From contig SBLD01000009.1 of the NCBI GenBank assembly GCA_004551485.1, positions 1-64,000 on the forward strand: a stretch of DNA of 64,000 bases, read 5' to 3'. The first letter of the stretch is position 1. Every line of letters starts with the position of its first letter. The notes beneath the pieces were generated by a model, which was not told where the DNA came from, did not search any database, and worked only from the letters and a program-made list of their open reading frames with translations. This DNA comes from Billgrantia azerbaijanica (lineage in GTDB: Bacteria; Pseudomonadota; Gammaproteobacteria; Pseudomonadales; Halomonadaceae). Shown piece by piece: positions 44,711 to 52,907 of this stretch. The position numbers were made by a program, and so were the translations under genes.

Positions 44711-46189
44711 TCAATCGGGGGCATCCCGAGCCGGTTCGTCGAGGGGCTCGACATCGACGGTGAGCCCGTCGATCGCCACCACCCTCACGACCTGCCCCTT
44801 GCGCAGCGGCCGGTCGCTGCGGGCATGCCAGCGTTCGCCGTGCAGTCGCACGTGGCCCCGCGTCTCGAAATCTTCCAGCACCGTGGCCTCGCTGCCCCGG
44901 AGCTCTTCCTGGCCGGTCCTCGCCGGGCGGCGCCTGAGCCCCAGGAAGCGCGTCATGACCCACAGCATCAGGACCGCCGCCAGCAGGGCAATGCCGCCGA
45001 TCATCGGCAGCGAGATACTCAAGTTGTCTGCATCCATCAGTATCACCGATCCGATCACGAAGGCGACGATGCCGCCTATCCCCAGAATGCCGAAGCTGGG
45101 CATCAGCGCCTCGCCCACGATCAGCCCCAGCCCCACCAGGATCAGCGCCAGCCCCGCGTAGTTGACCGGCAGCACCTGGAAGGCGAACAACGCCAGCAGC
45201 AGGCAGATGACGCCGATGGTGCCCGGCACCAGGCTGCCCGGGTTGGAGAGCTCGAAGATCAGCCCGTAGAAGCCGATGATCATCAGGAAATAGGCCACGT
45301 TGGGGTTGGTGATGACCTGGAGCAGTTGGGTGCGCCAGTCCGGGTCGAAGCGCTCCAGCGTGAGCCCTGCCGTGTCGAGGACCCGCTCGCCGTCGTCCAT
45401 CACCACCGTACGGCCGTCGATCTGTGCGAGCAGGTCGTCGATGTCGCGGGCCACCACGTCGATCACGTTCTGCTCCAAGGCCTGCGAGGCGGTGAGGTTG
45501 ACCGCCTCGCGCACCGCCTCCTCGGCCCAGTCGGCGTTGCGGCCGTGCCGCTCGGCCAGCGAGCGGATGTAGGAGACGGCATCCTCCAGCACCTTGCGCT
45601 CCATGGCCGTCTCGCCACGGCGCGGCTCGTCGGCCTGCTCATCCGTCGCCTCGTCATCCGTGGCCGCCTCGTCCTCGGCGGTGTCAGCCTCGTTATCCGC
45701 CTCGCCGCCGCCGTCGTCCCCCTCGGGCTCCTCGTCGCCGCCCGGCGTCGGCAGGCCACCGCCGCCGATCTGCACCGGGGTCGCCGAGCCCAGGTGGGTG
45801 GCCGGCGCCATGGCCGCCACGTGGCTGCCATAGAGGAGGTAGGTGCCGGCGCTGGCGGCCCGTGCACCGCTCGGCGAGACGTAAATCGCCACCGGGACGG
45901 TGGCGTTGAGCATGGTGGTGATCATGTCGCGCATGGAGGCATCCAGGCCGCCGGGCGTGTCCATCTGCACCACCACCAGTTCGGCATCGCGCTCGGTCGC
46001 CCGCGCCAGGCCGCGCTTGAAGTAGTCGCTGGTGGCCGGGCCGATGGCCCCCTCGACGGTCATCACCACGGCGATCCGTGCATTCTCCTGGGCGTGACCC
46101 TGCCACGCCAGCAGGCCGCCCAGCGCCAGGCCGACCAGGCTGAGAAGCAGCAGCAGGCGATGAAAGACGCTGCCTCGGCGTGCACTCAT
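44711..46189 (-). CDS. NfeD1b-type membrane serine protease
   Basis: 492 aa, partner of the slipin. Signal-like N-terminus, then a ClpP-like protease domain with VVQMDTPGGLDASMRDMI, a catalytic Ser in GARAASAGTYLLYGSH (~S113) and Lys in TAMERKVLEDAVSYIRSLAE (~K199). Membrane segments and a C-terminal OB-fold domain (~residues 410-480: SEATVLEDFETRGHVRLHGERWHARSD) follow. Odd feature: an acidic low-complexity insert of about 38 residues (~152-189) sits between the catalytic Ser and Lys. A 57-bp gap leads to the slipin gene. Confidence 0.9.
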   Translation of the reverse strand: MSARRGSVFHRLLLLLSLVGLALGGLLAWQGHAQENARIAVVMTVEGAIGPATSDYFKRGLARATERDAELVVVQMDTPGGLDASMRDMITTMLNATVPVAIYVSPSGARAASAGTYLLYGSHVAAMAPATHLGSATPVQIGGGGLPTPGGDEEPEGDDGGGEADNEADTAEDEAATDDEATDEQADEPRRGETAMERKVLEDAVSYIRSLAERHGRNADWAEEAVREAVNLTASQALEQNVIDVVARDIDDLLAQIDGRTVVMDDGERVLDTAGLTLERFDPDWRTQLLQVITNPNVAYFLMIIGFYGLIFELSNPGSLVPGTIGVICLLLALFAFQVLPVNYAGLALILVGLGLIVGEALMPSFGILGIGGIVAFVIGSVILMDADNLSISLPMIGGIALLAAVLMLWVMTRFLGLRRRPARTGQEELRGSEATVLEDFETRGHVRLHGERWHARSDRPLRKGQVVRVVAIDGLTVDVEPLDEPARDAPD

Positions 46190-46284
46190 GTTGCCCCTAC
46201 CCTCCAGTCGCGGCGCCTCGCGCCAGCCAGTTGCCGACCAGACAGCGGCCGGCCCGGGTTGGTTCAGCTTCTTCTGATTCCAGA

Positions 46285-46323
46285 CTAGCAGCCTGTTGGA
46301 TTTGGCGCTGATGAGTTGCCGCG
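46285..46323. repeat. degenerate end of the palindromic element family
   Basis: CTAGCAGCCTGTTGGATTTG matches the first 20 bases of the inverted right end of the element at 23423-23590 with two differences. The similarity fades over the next 20 bases. A weak inverted counterpart (GTCGGCAGGCAGGCTTAG) ends near 46358, so this could be a ~75-bp internally deleted copy. Confidence 0.55.
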
Positions 46324-46359
46324 CCGGGGAGAACGGGGTAGTCGGCAGGCAGGCTTAGC

Positions 46360-46385
46360 GCCCCGCGGCCTTCCCGCCGCGGGGC
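46360..46385 (-). terminator. terminator-like hairpin after the cytochrome gene
   Basis: GCCCCGCGGC-N6-GCCGCGGGGC: perfect 10-bp stem and 6-nt loop, 24 bp past the cytochrome stop. No T-run follows on the minus strand. Confidence 0.55.
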
Positions 46386-46408
46386 ACTGCAGGTGTCGGT
46401 CAAGTGGC

Positions 46409-47110
46409 CTACAAGTCGTGCGGCTCACCGGCGAAGCGCTTCTGCACCTCGACCATGTAGGCGGCCAGGGAATTCAGCTCCTCGCTGCCCCAGGCCAGCG
46501 GCTCCGCCTCCATCGGCGCCACCATACAGACCTGGACCATCTCGTCGGCGTGAACCTCGGCCATGCCGAACTGGCTGTTGGCCATCGCCACCCGATGAGG
46601 GAACGGCTGCTCGAAGGTCGCCTTGTAGCCCATGTCGTTGCCGTCGCTGCCGTGGCAGGAGGCGCAGGAGAGGCCGTTGGTGCTCAGCGAGGTGTCAGAG
46701 TAGAGCGCCTCACCGCGGGCCAGCAGCTCCGCGGCATTCCCGCCCTCTTCGCTGTAGCCGGGCGAATAGTCGGCCGGGCGGGTCACGGCGGCGCTTGCGC
46801 CCCCCTCCGCCTCGGCTTCTCCTTCCGCCCCGCCTTCAGCTTCGGTCTCGCCTTCCGCTTCTCCTTCGGCTTCTCCTTCCGCCTCGCCTTCAGCTTCGGC
46901 CTCGCCCTCGGCTTCCCCTTCCGCCTCGGCCCGGTTGCTGGCAAGCCACAGCGTCTCCTCGGCGATCGGATCCAGAGGGGCCGTCGTGCCGTCCGCCGAG
47001 ACCTGCAAGGCAATACCGCCCGCCACCAGTGCCAGGGCCGGTGCCGTATAGGCGACCTGCCGGCTCAGGCGACTCAGCAGCTTGCGACGTCTATCGTCAT
47101 GATATGACAT
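46409..47110 (-). CDS. membrane-anchored c-type cytochrome with an acidic EAEG repeat
   Basis: 233 aa. Basic N-terminus and one membrane segment (~residues 19-38, likely uncleaved anchor or signal), a low-complexity linker of Glu/Ala/Gly units (~61-104), then a cytochrome c domain with one haem motif CASCH (C149, C152, H153) and GEALYSDTSLSTNGLSCASCHG; a later Met (e.g. MVAPMEAEPLAW) is a possible axial ligand. The domain faces the periplasm. AAGGAG upstream of the ATG. It is led by an ECF-type promoter divergent from the phosphotransferase operon. Electron partner unknown. Confidence 0.85.
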   Translation of the reverse strand: MSYHDDRRRKLLSRLSRQVAYTAPALALVAGGIALQVSADGTTAPLDPIAEETLWLASNRAEAEGEAEGEAEAEGEAEGEAEGEAEGETEAEGGAEGEAEAEGGASAAVTRPADYSPGYSEEGGNAAELLARGEALYSDTSLSTNGLSCASCHGSDGNDMGYKATFEQPFPHRVAMANSQFGMAEVHADEMVQVCMVAPMEAEPLAWGSEELNSLAAYMVEVQKRFAGEPHDL

Positions 47111-47203
47111 AGTGGTTTCTCTCCTTGGTTCCCGATGATGCTGAGATAGTTGTTGGAATCGTTGTCGACGACAGCCAACACCGCTTCGGCTCAGCGGTGT
47201 CAC

Positions 47204-47232
47204 TTGGTAGGCCAAGGCCAGCAAGACTTACA
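47204..47232 (-). promoter_or_regulatory. ECF-type promoter for the cytochrome gene
   Basis: Minus strand: -35 TGTAAGT (47232-47226), 15-bp spacer, -10 CTACCAA (47210-47204). It shares the pattern (T/C)GTAAG(G/T)-N15-C(G/T)ACNA with four other sites in the window and is the weakest of the five. It is back to back with the promoter at 47274 and lies about 95 bp before the start codon. Confidence 0.55.
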
Positions 47233-47273
47233 GCGCGGTGCTTGGCCGTGGCCTGTAACAGGCCGGCAGGCGC

Positions 47274-47302
47274 TGTAAGGAAAGTGGATGCGGTGCGACC
47301 AC
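47274..47302 (+). promoter_or_regulatory. ECF-type promoter for the phosphotransferase/ABC operon
   Basis: -35 TGTAAGG (47274-47280), 15-bp spacer, -10 CGACCAC (47296-47302), identical in both elements to the promoter of the sigma-factor operon at 54592. It is 37 bp before the start codon. The two divergent -35 elements create a large inverted repeat (CTTACAGCG...CGCTGTAAG). Confidence 0.7.
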
Positions 47303-47339
47303 GCACTGACCGAGGAATCCGCCCCATCAGGAGGAGCCC

Positions 47340-48428
47340 ATGACGGATGCCGCCACCCGCCCGGCCCCGCTGGACATCGGCGAACTATGCAACCGCCTGG
47401 AGCGGGCACTGACGCAGGCCGGGCATCGCCATGGCGTGCACCGCCTGACGCCCATGGCCGACACCGGTCTGGCCCACCACCACGTGTGGCTGACCCGTGA
47501 CGGCACCGACTGGGTGGCGCGGCTCCCCAAGCAGAGCCAGCTAGGGCTGGATGCCCACACCAACCTCGACTACCAGGCCGCCTGCTTCGAGCGCGCGGGG
47601 CGCTGCGGCCACGCTCCCGCCCTGCACGGCATCCTCTCCCCCTCGGCAGACCTGCCGCGCGGCGGACTGCTGGTCAGCGCCGTGCGCGGGCGCGTCGCCC
47701 GGCTGCCCGACGACCTGCCGGCGCTCGCCGAGGCCCTGGCCGGCCTGCATGGCCTGCCGCTGCCGCCGCCCGAGCAGCGCAAGCCACTGCTCGCCCCGAG
47801 CGATCCCTGGGCGGCCATGCGCGAGGAGGTCGCCGGCCAGGCCGACTACCTCGAGGAGGCACGGCTCACCACGGCCGTGCACCGGCAGCTGGAGCGCGAG
47901 CTGGCCGCCCTGCCGAAAGCGCTGCCGGACAGCACCACGGCCCGGCCTCGGCTGATCAGCTTCGATGCCCACCCGGGCAACTTCCTCATCCGCGACGACG
48001 GCAGCGCCGTGCTGGTCGACCTGGAGAAGTGCCGCTACGGGCTGCCCGGCTTCGACCTGGCCCACACCAGCCTCTACACCTCCACCACCTGGGACATCGC
48101 CAGCCGCGCCGAGCTGAGCGTAGCGCAGGTGGCCGACTTCCATCGCCGCTGGATGGCCCTCACCGGCCTCGCCGACACCGCGCCCCTGCTGACCTGCCGG
48201 CGCGCCATGTGGCTCTGGTCGCTCACCTGGTGCGCCAAGTGGCGGGCCAGCTACCGCCGTACCCGCGACGCCGAGTCACGCGGCGAGGACTGGTCCGCCG
48301 AGCTCAGCGACCCGGCGCTGGTCGCCCACGTGCGCGACCGCGTCGACCACTACCTGTCGCTGCCCGCCATCGACCACGTCCAGCGCGAGTTCGACGCGCT
48401 GGCCACTGCCCTGGAAAAGGATGCCTGA
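47340..48428 (+). CDS. APH/choline-kinase-like phosphotransferase
   Basis: 362 aa, ATP-dependent small-molecule kinase fold. Catalytic segment LISFDAHPGNFLIRDDGSAVLVDLEKCRYGLPG keeps the Asp-x-His-x-x-Asn pattern of aminoglycoside phosphotransferases (the usual leading His is Ser) and the metal-binding Asp in VDLE. AGGAGG precedes the ATG. It starts an operon with a YnjB/C/D-type ABC importer 2 bp later, so it may phosphorylate whatever that system imports (thiamine or a relative is one possibility; ThiK is in this superfamily). No resistance role is indicated. Confidence 0.8.
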   Translation: MTDAATRPAPLDIGELCNRLERALTQAGHRHGVHRLTPMADTGLAHHHVWLTRDGTDWVARLPKQSQLGLDAHTNLDYQAACFERAGRCGHAPALHGILSPSADLPRGGLLVSAVRGRVARLPDDLPALAEALAGLHGLPLPPPEQRKPLLAPSDPWAAMREEVAGQADYLEEARLTTAVHRQLERELAALPKALPDSTTARPRLISFDAHPGNFLIRDDGSAVLVDLEKCRYGLPGFDLAHTSLYTSTTWDIASRAELSVAQVADFHRRWMALTGLADTAPLLTCRRAMWLWSLTWCAKWRASYRRTRDAESRGEDWSAELSDPALVAHVRDRVDHYLSLPAIDHVQREFDALATALEKDA

Positions 48429-48430
48429 CC

Positions 48431-49675
48431 ATGCCCCACCCTTCCCGCTTCGCTGCAACGGCCTCCGCCGCACTGGTCACCCTGTCGCTGGCCGCCCCGC
48501 TGGCGGCGGCCCCCGATCCGGCCGACTGGGAGGCCGTGCGCGAGGCGGCACGCGGCCAGACGGTCTACTGGAATGCCTGGGGCGGCGACACCCGTACCAA
48601 CGACTACATCGCCTGGGTGGCCGAGCGCCTGGCGGCCAAGCACGACGTGGAGGTGGTCCACGTCAAGCTCGACGACACCAGCTCCGCCGTCTCGCGGGTG
48701 GTGGCCGAAAAGGCCGCGGGTAACGACAGCGACGGCAGCATCGACCTCATCTGGATCAACGGCGAGAACTTCGCCGCCATGAAGCAGCGCGACCTGCTGT
48801 ATGGCCCCTTCGCCGAGGCGCTGCCCCACTTCGCCCTCACCCGCCCGCAGGCCAATCCCGAGGTGGTCACCGACTTCACCCTGCCCACCGAGGGCTACGA
48901 GTCGCCCTGGGGCAAGGCGCAGATCACCTTCTACTATGACAGTGAAGAAATCGGCGGGGACAGCGCCGAAATCGAGACACCGCCGGCGAGCATCGAGGCG
49001 CTGCTCGACTGGGCCGAGGCCAACCCCGGGCGCTTCACCTACCCGCGCGTCCCCGACTTCACCGGCAGCACCTTCCTCAAGCAGGCGCTGATCGCCCTGA
49101 CCGACGAGCGCGAGGCCCTCTATGCGCCGGTCGAGGCGAGCGACTTCACCGCGGTGACGGCCCCACTGTGGGACTACCTGGACGCCCTGCACCCCCACCT
49201 GTGGCGCAGCGGCCGCCAGTTTCCCGCCTCCGGGCCGGAGCTGCGCAGCCTGATGGGCAACGGCGAGCTGTCGCTCGCCTTCACCTTCTACCCCTCGGAG
49301 CCGGCCGCCGCCGTGGCCGACCACGAGCTGCCGCCGAGCACTCGCAGCTACGTGCTGGACGAAGGGACCCTGGGCAACGTGCACTTCGTGGCGATCCCCT
49401 TCAACTCGCCGCACAAGGCGGGCGCCCTGGTGCTCGCCAACTTCCTGCTCTCGCCGGAGGCCCAGGCGCACAAGCAGGACCTCGCCGTGTGGGGCGACCG
49501 CACCGTGCTCGACGTCGCCCACCTGCCCGCCGATACCCGGGCGCTGTTCGACCTGGACGAGAGCAACCCGGCCATGCTGCCGGCCACGGCGCTGGGCAAG
49601 ACGCTCGCCGAGCCGCACCCGAGCTGGATGGATGCCCTGGAAGCGGCCTGGCAGGCGCGCTACGTCGGCGAATGA
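48431..49675 (+). CDS. YnjB-like periplasmic binding protein
   Basis: 414 aa. Signal peptide (through about LAAPLAAAPD). The mature protein matches YnjB-type binding proteins: VYWNAWGGDTRTNDYIAWVAERL, IDLIWINGENFAAMKQRDLLYGPFA, GYESPWGKAQITFYYDSEEI and FTYPRVPDFTGSTFLKQALIAL. The family is related to thiamine-binding proteins, but the E. coli ligand is unproven. Starts 2 bp after the phosphotransferase stop; the permease follows 33 bp later. Confidence 0.88.
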   Translation: MPHPSRFAATASAALVTLSLAAPLAAAPDPADWEAVREAARGQTVYWNAWGGDTRTNDYIAWVAERLAAKHDVEVVHVKLDDTSSAVSRVVAEKAAGNDSDGSIDLIWINGENFAAMKQRDLLYGPFAEALPHFALTRPQANPEVVTDFTLPTEGYESPWGKAQITFYYDSEEIGGDSAEIETPPASIEALLDWAEANPGRFTYPRVPDFTGSTFLKQALIALTDEREALYAPVEASDFTAVTAPLWDYLDALHPHLWRSGRQFPASGPELRSLMGNGELSLAFTFYPSEPAAAVADHELPPSTRSYVLDEGTLGNVHFVAIPFNSPHKAGALVLANFLLSPEAQAHKQDLAVWGDRTVLDVAHLPADTRALFDLDESNPAMLPATALGKTLAEPHPSWMDALEAAWQARYVGE

Positions 49676-49708
49676 GGCGCCACCCGATCCCGGTGAAGGG
49701 GTGACGCC

Positions 49709-51406
49709 ATGCTGCTGCGCCTGACCCCCGCCCTGATCGTCGCCCTGTTGGTGAGCCCCATCCTGGCCGGTGTGGCCATGGCGCTGCTGCCCGCCTTCGG
49801 CTACCTGCCGGCGCTGGGCGGCGAGGCCCTGACGCTGGCGCCGTGGCGGGAGCTGCTGGCCCAGCCGGGCCTGGCGCGCTCGGTGGGCGTGAGCTTCGCC
49901 AGCGGCCTGGTCACCACGGCCGTGTCGCTCGGCGTGGTGCTGCTGTTCCTCGCCGATGCCACGGGTTCGCGGCTGGATCGCTGGCTGCGCCGGCTGGTCT
50001 CGCCGCTGCTGTCGCTGCCCCATGCCGCCGCGGCCTTCGGCCTGGCCTTCCTGATCGCCCCCTCCGGGCAGGTGGCGCGTCTGCTCTCCCCCGGTCTCAC
50101 CGGCTGGGAGCGCCCCCCGGATCTGCTGATCGTCCAGGACCCCTGGGGGCTCTCGCTGATGGCCGGGCTGATCCTCAAGGAGATCCCCTTCCTGCTGCTG
50201 ATGAGTCTGGCCGCCCTGCCCCAACTGGAGGCGCCGCGCCGCGTCGCCATGGCCCGTTCGCTGGGCTATCGGCCCACCCTGGCCTGGCTCAAGGTGGTCG
50301 CCCCGGCGCTCTACCCGCTGATCCGCCTGCCGGTCTATGCGGTGATCGCCTACGCCTCCTCGGTGGTCGACGTGGCGATGATTCTCGGTCCCACCCTGCC
50401 GCCGACGCTCGCCGTGTCGATCCTCACCTGGTCCCACGACCCCGACCTCACGCAGCGCTTCCTCGCCGCGGCAGGCGCCGTGCTGCAGCTCGGCGTGACC
50501 CTGGCGGCACTGGCCGGCTGGTGGGGACTCGAGTGCCTGGTCCGGCGACTGGGCCGGCGCTGGGTCGATGGTGGCCAGCGCCGGCGCGGCGATAGCCTGC
50601 TGCGCACCACGGGCAAGGGCGCGCTGCTCGCCGCCACGCTCATCGCCTTCGCCGGGCTCGGCGGGTTGGCGCTCCATTCGCTGGCCGGCTTCTGGCGTTT
50701 TCCCGACGCCCTGCCGGCCACTCTCACCCTCACGCACTGGGCACGAGCGCTGCCGGCGCTGGGCAGTCCGATCGCCACCACCCTGATCATCGCGGTGAGC
50801 GCCACCCTGCTCGCCCTGCTCCTGGCCCTGGCGGCGCTGGAGAACGAGCAGCGCACCGGCCGCCACCCCGCCGAGGGCCGGCTCGCCTCGGCCCTGACGC
50901 TGCTCTACCTGCCGCTGATCGTGCCGCAGATCGCCTTCCTGTTCGGCCTGGTGATACTGCTCGAGTCGCTGGGCCTGCGCGCCCGCCTGGCACTGGTGAT
51001 CTTTGGCCATCTGCTCTTCGTGCTGCCCTACGTCTTCCTGTCGCTGTCCGAGGCCTACCGCCGCTTCGACCCGCGCTGGTCGCAGCTCGCCCTCACCCTG
51101 GGCAGCTCGCGCAACGGCGCCTTCTGGCGGGTGCGCCTGCCGATGCTGCTCGCCCCGGTGCTCACCGCCGCGGCCGTGGGCCTGGCGGTGAGCATCGGCC
51201 AATACCTGCCCACCCAGCTGCTGGGCGCCGGGCGCATCGCCACCGTGACCACCGAGGCGGTGGCGCTCGCCGCCGGCGCCAACCGCCGCGTGATCGGCGT
51301 CTGGGCGCTGGTGCAGGCGAGCCTGCCGCTGCTGGGGTTCGTCATTGCCATCGGCGTGCCGCGCCTGCTGTGGCGCCACCGCCGCGGACTGCGAGGAACG
51401 CCATGA
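49709..51406 (+). CDS. YnjC-like double-domain ABC permease
   Basis: 565 aa. Two ABC-permease halves with about twelve membrane segments, as in YnjC and ThiP/FbpB. EAA-type loops are near EAPRRVAMARSLGYRPTLAWLKVVAPALYPLI (first half) and DPRWSQLALTLGSSRNGAFWRVRLPMLLAPVLT (second half). It overlaps the ATPase gene by 4 bp. One chain forms the entire channel of the importer. Confidence 0.9.
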   Translation: MLLRLTPALIVALLVSPILAGVAMALLPAFGYLPALGGEALTLAPWRELLAQPGLARSVGVSFASGLVTTAVSLGVVLLFLADATGSRLDRWLRRLVSPLLSLPHAAAAFGLAFLIAPSGQVARLLSPGLTGWERPPDLLIVQDPWGLSLMAGLILKEIPFLLLMSLAALPQLEAPRRVAMARSLGYRPTLAWLKVVAPALYPLIRLPVYAVIAYASSVVDVAMILGPTLPPTLAVSILTWSHDPDLTQRFLAAAGAVLQLGVTLAALAGWWGLECLVRRLGRRWVDGGQRRRGDSLLRTTGKGALLAATLIAFAGLGGLALHSLAGFWRFPDALPATLTLTHWARALPALGSPIATTLIIAVSATLLALLLALAALENEQRTGRHPAEGRLASALTLLYLPLIVPQIAFLFGLVILLESLGLRARLALVIFGHLLFVLPYVFLSLSEAYRRFDPRWSQLALTLGSSRNGAFWRVRLPMLLAPVLTAAAVGLAVSIGQYLPTQLLGAGRIATVTTEAVALAAGANRRVIGVWALVQASLPLLGFVIAIGVPRLLWRHRRGLRGTP

Positions 51407-52038
51407 ACGCACAGCACCACTTGGACCTGCGGGGCATCGAGGTCCGTCTCGACAGCGTCTCGCTGGTCACACTCGATGCCTATATCGGCCCCGGTGAGGT
51501 GCTCACCGTGATGGGCCCTTCCGGCTCGGGCAAGTCGACCCTGCTCGCCTTCCTGGCGGGCTTCCTGCCCCCGACCTTCACGGCACGCGGGCGCGTCCTC
51601 CTCGATGGCCGCGACATCCCGGCCCTGCCCGCCGAGCGGCGTGCCATCGGGCTGCTCTTCCAGGACCCGCTGCTCTTTCCCCACCTCTCGGTGGCCGGCA
51701 ACCTGCGCTTCGCCCTGCCGCGTCGCACCCCCGACAAGGCGGCCCGCATCGACCAGGCCCTGGCCGAGGTGGGCCTGGCGGGCTACGGCGAGCGCGACCC
51801 GGCGACGCTCTCCGGCGGCCAGAAGGCGCGCATCGCCCTGATGCGCCTGCTGCTCTCGGCGCCCTGTGCCGCGCTGCTCGATGAGCCCTTCTCCAAGCTC
51901 GACACCCACCTGCGCCAGGAGATGCGCCAGCTCGTCTTCTCCCGGCTGCGCGACGCCGGCCTGCCAAGCCTGCTGGTCACCCACGACCGCGAGGACGCCG
52001 ATGCCGCCGGCGGGCGGGTGATCGAGCTCGGCCACTGA
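51403..52038 (+). CDS. YnjD-like ABC ATPase
   Basis: 211 aa, compact ATPase. Walker A TVMGPSGSGKSTLLAFLAGFLP, signature LSGGQKARIALMRLLLSAP, Walker B AALLDEPFSKLD, H-loop LLVTHDREDADAAGG. Short, without a C-terminal regulatory domain, matching YnjD. Its start ATG overlaps the permease stop. Ends 6 bp before the convergent YiiX-like gene, with no room for a strong terminator. Confidence 0.93.
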   Translation: MNAQHHLDLRGIEVRLDSVSLVTLDAYIGPGEVLTVMGPSGSGKSTLLAFLAGFLPPTFTARGRVLLDGRDIPALPAERRAIGLLFQDPLLFPHLSVAGNLRFALPRRTPDKAARIDQALAEVGLAGYGERDPATLSGGQKARIALMRLLLSAPCAALLDEPFSKLDTHLRQEMRQLVFSRLRDAGLPSLLVTHDREDADAAGGRVIELGH

Positions 52039-52044
52039 GGCACG

Positions 52045-52806
52045 TCATGGTTCGGGCAGGGCGGCCGGCAACGCCGCCCAGCGCAGCTCATGCGGGTCGA
52101 AGCCGTCGACCAGCTTCGGCTTGATCACGGCGAAATAGGGCGACAGGTCGAAGGCCCGCGGCGTGAACAACGAATAGTGGCGGCGGCGCAGGCGCGGGGC
52201 TCGCTGGCCATCACCAGCCCGCTCCTCGAGGGGCAGGATCGGGTAGCGCACCGACTGGAACGCCTCGGCAATCAGCGTCGAGCAGATGGCTCGCGTCGGA
52301 TCGCCGCTGCCCAGGATCAGCATGTGCCGTCGCCAGCGCGACGGCACCGGTGGCAACGGCAGCAGGTAGCGGGCCAGGTCGAGGATGTTGCGCAGGTCAT
52401 AGCGATACCCCAAGCGCGCACAGGCAAACTCAACCACCGCTGCCAGCTCCTCGGCGGTCAGCCCCACGGGACGGCAGATCCGCAGCGGGCTGCCGGCGAA
52501 CGCCGCAAAGCCGGTCAGGCGCACGCCTTCGGCCAGGTCCGCCTCGATGAAACAGTCGCCGTCGCGTCCCCCGAATCGCCTGGCCACGTCCTCACCAACG
52601 AACAGGGCGGCATGGGACCAAGAGGACTGGGTGAGGTACTTGATCACCGTGCCGAGGCGCGAGGAGCCCTCCACCAGCAGCACGTCACCGGGGCGCAGGC
52701 AGGCCAACACCCCGCTTTCGATGCGATTCTCCGCCCGGTGCCAGGGCCGCGGACAGGAAAGCCAACAGCTGAGCCAATAACCGAGGCGCTCGCGCAGCGT
52801 GTTCAT
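52045..52806 (-). CDS. YiiX/YebB-like permuted papain-fold cysteine hydrolase
   Basis: 253 aa, NlpC/P60 superfamily of the circularly permuted type. The catalytic His comes first in SRLGTVIKYLTQSSWSHAALFVGE, and the Cys later in DPTRAICSTLIAEAFQSV, the permuted order. GDCFIEADLAEGVRLTGFAAF follows the His. Likely acts on cell-wall peptides or lipids; the substrate is unknown. A GGAGGG site precedes ATG 52806. The ECF-type promoter at 52840-52868 lies 34 bp upstream, placing it in the sigma-factor regulon. Confidence 0.8.
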   Translation of the reverse strand: MNTLRERLGYWLSCWLSCPRPWHRAENRIESGVLACLRPGDVLLVEGSSRLGTVIKYLTQSSWSHAALFVGEDVARRFGGRDGDCFIEADLAEGVRLTGFAAFAGSPLRICRPVGLTAEELAAVVEFACARLGYRYDLRNILDLARYLLPLPPVPSRWRRHMLILGSGDPTRAICSTLIAEAFQSVRYPILPLEERAGDGQRAPRLRRRHYSLFTPRAFDLSPYFAVIKPKLVDGFDPHELRWAALPAALPEP

Positions 52807-52839
52807 GGCGCCGCCCTCCTGCACGTGCCGACATAGTCT

Positions 52840-52868
52840 CTTGTCGGCGCACCGCCACCAACCTTACG
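52840..52868 (-). promoter_or_regulatory. ECF-type promoter for the YiiX-like gene
   Basis: Minus strand: -35 CGTAAGG (52868-52862), 15-bp spacer, -10 CGACAAG (52846-52840). It matches the other four sites with the same spacer. Predicted leader about 28 nt to the ATG. Confidence 0.7.
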
Positions 52869-52907
52869 TCCGGCGCGTCCTGCAGGGCCCGGGGCGCCGT
52901 CGGGGCA

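Noticed and set aside
46797-46932. Regular short repeats that could look like a CRISPR array
   Set aside because: They are codon-level repeats encoding the Glu/Ala/Gly linker of the cytochrome; no spacers are present.
47161-47339. Possible TPP riboswitch before the phosphotransferase/ABC operon
   Set aside because: The conserved CTGAGA and GACCTGATC-type segments are absent; the inverted repeats seen there are explained by the two divergent -35 elements.
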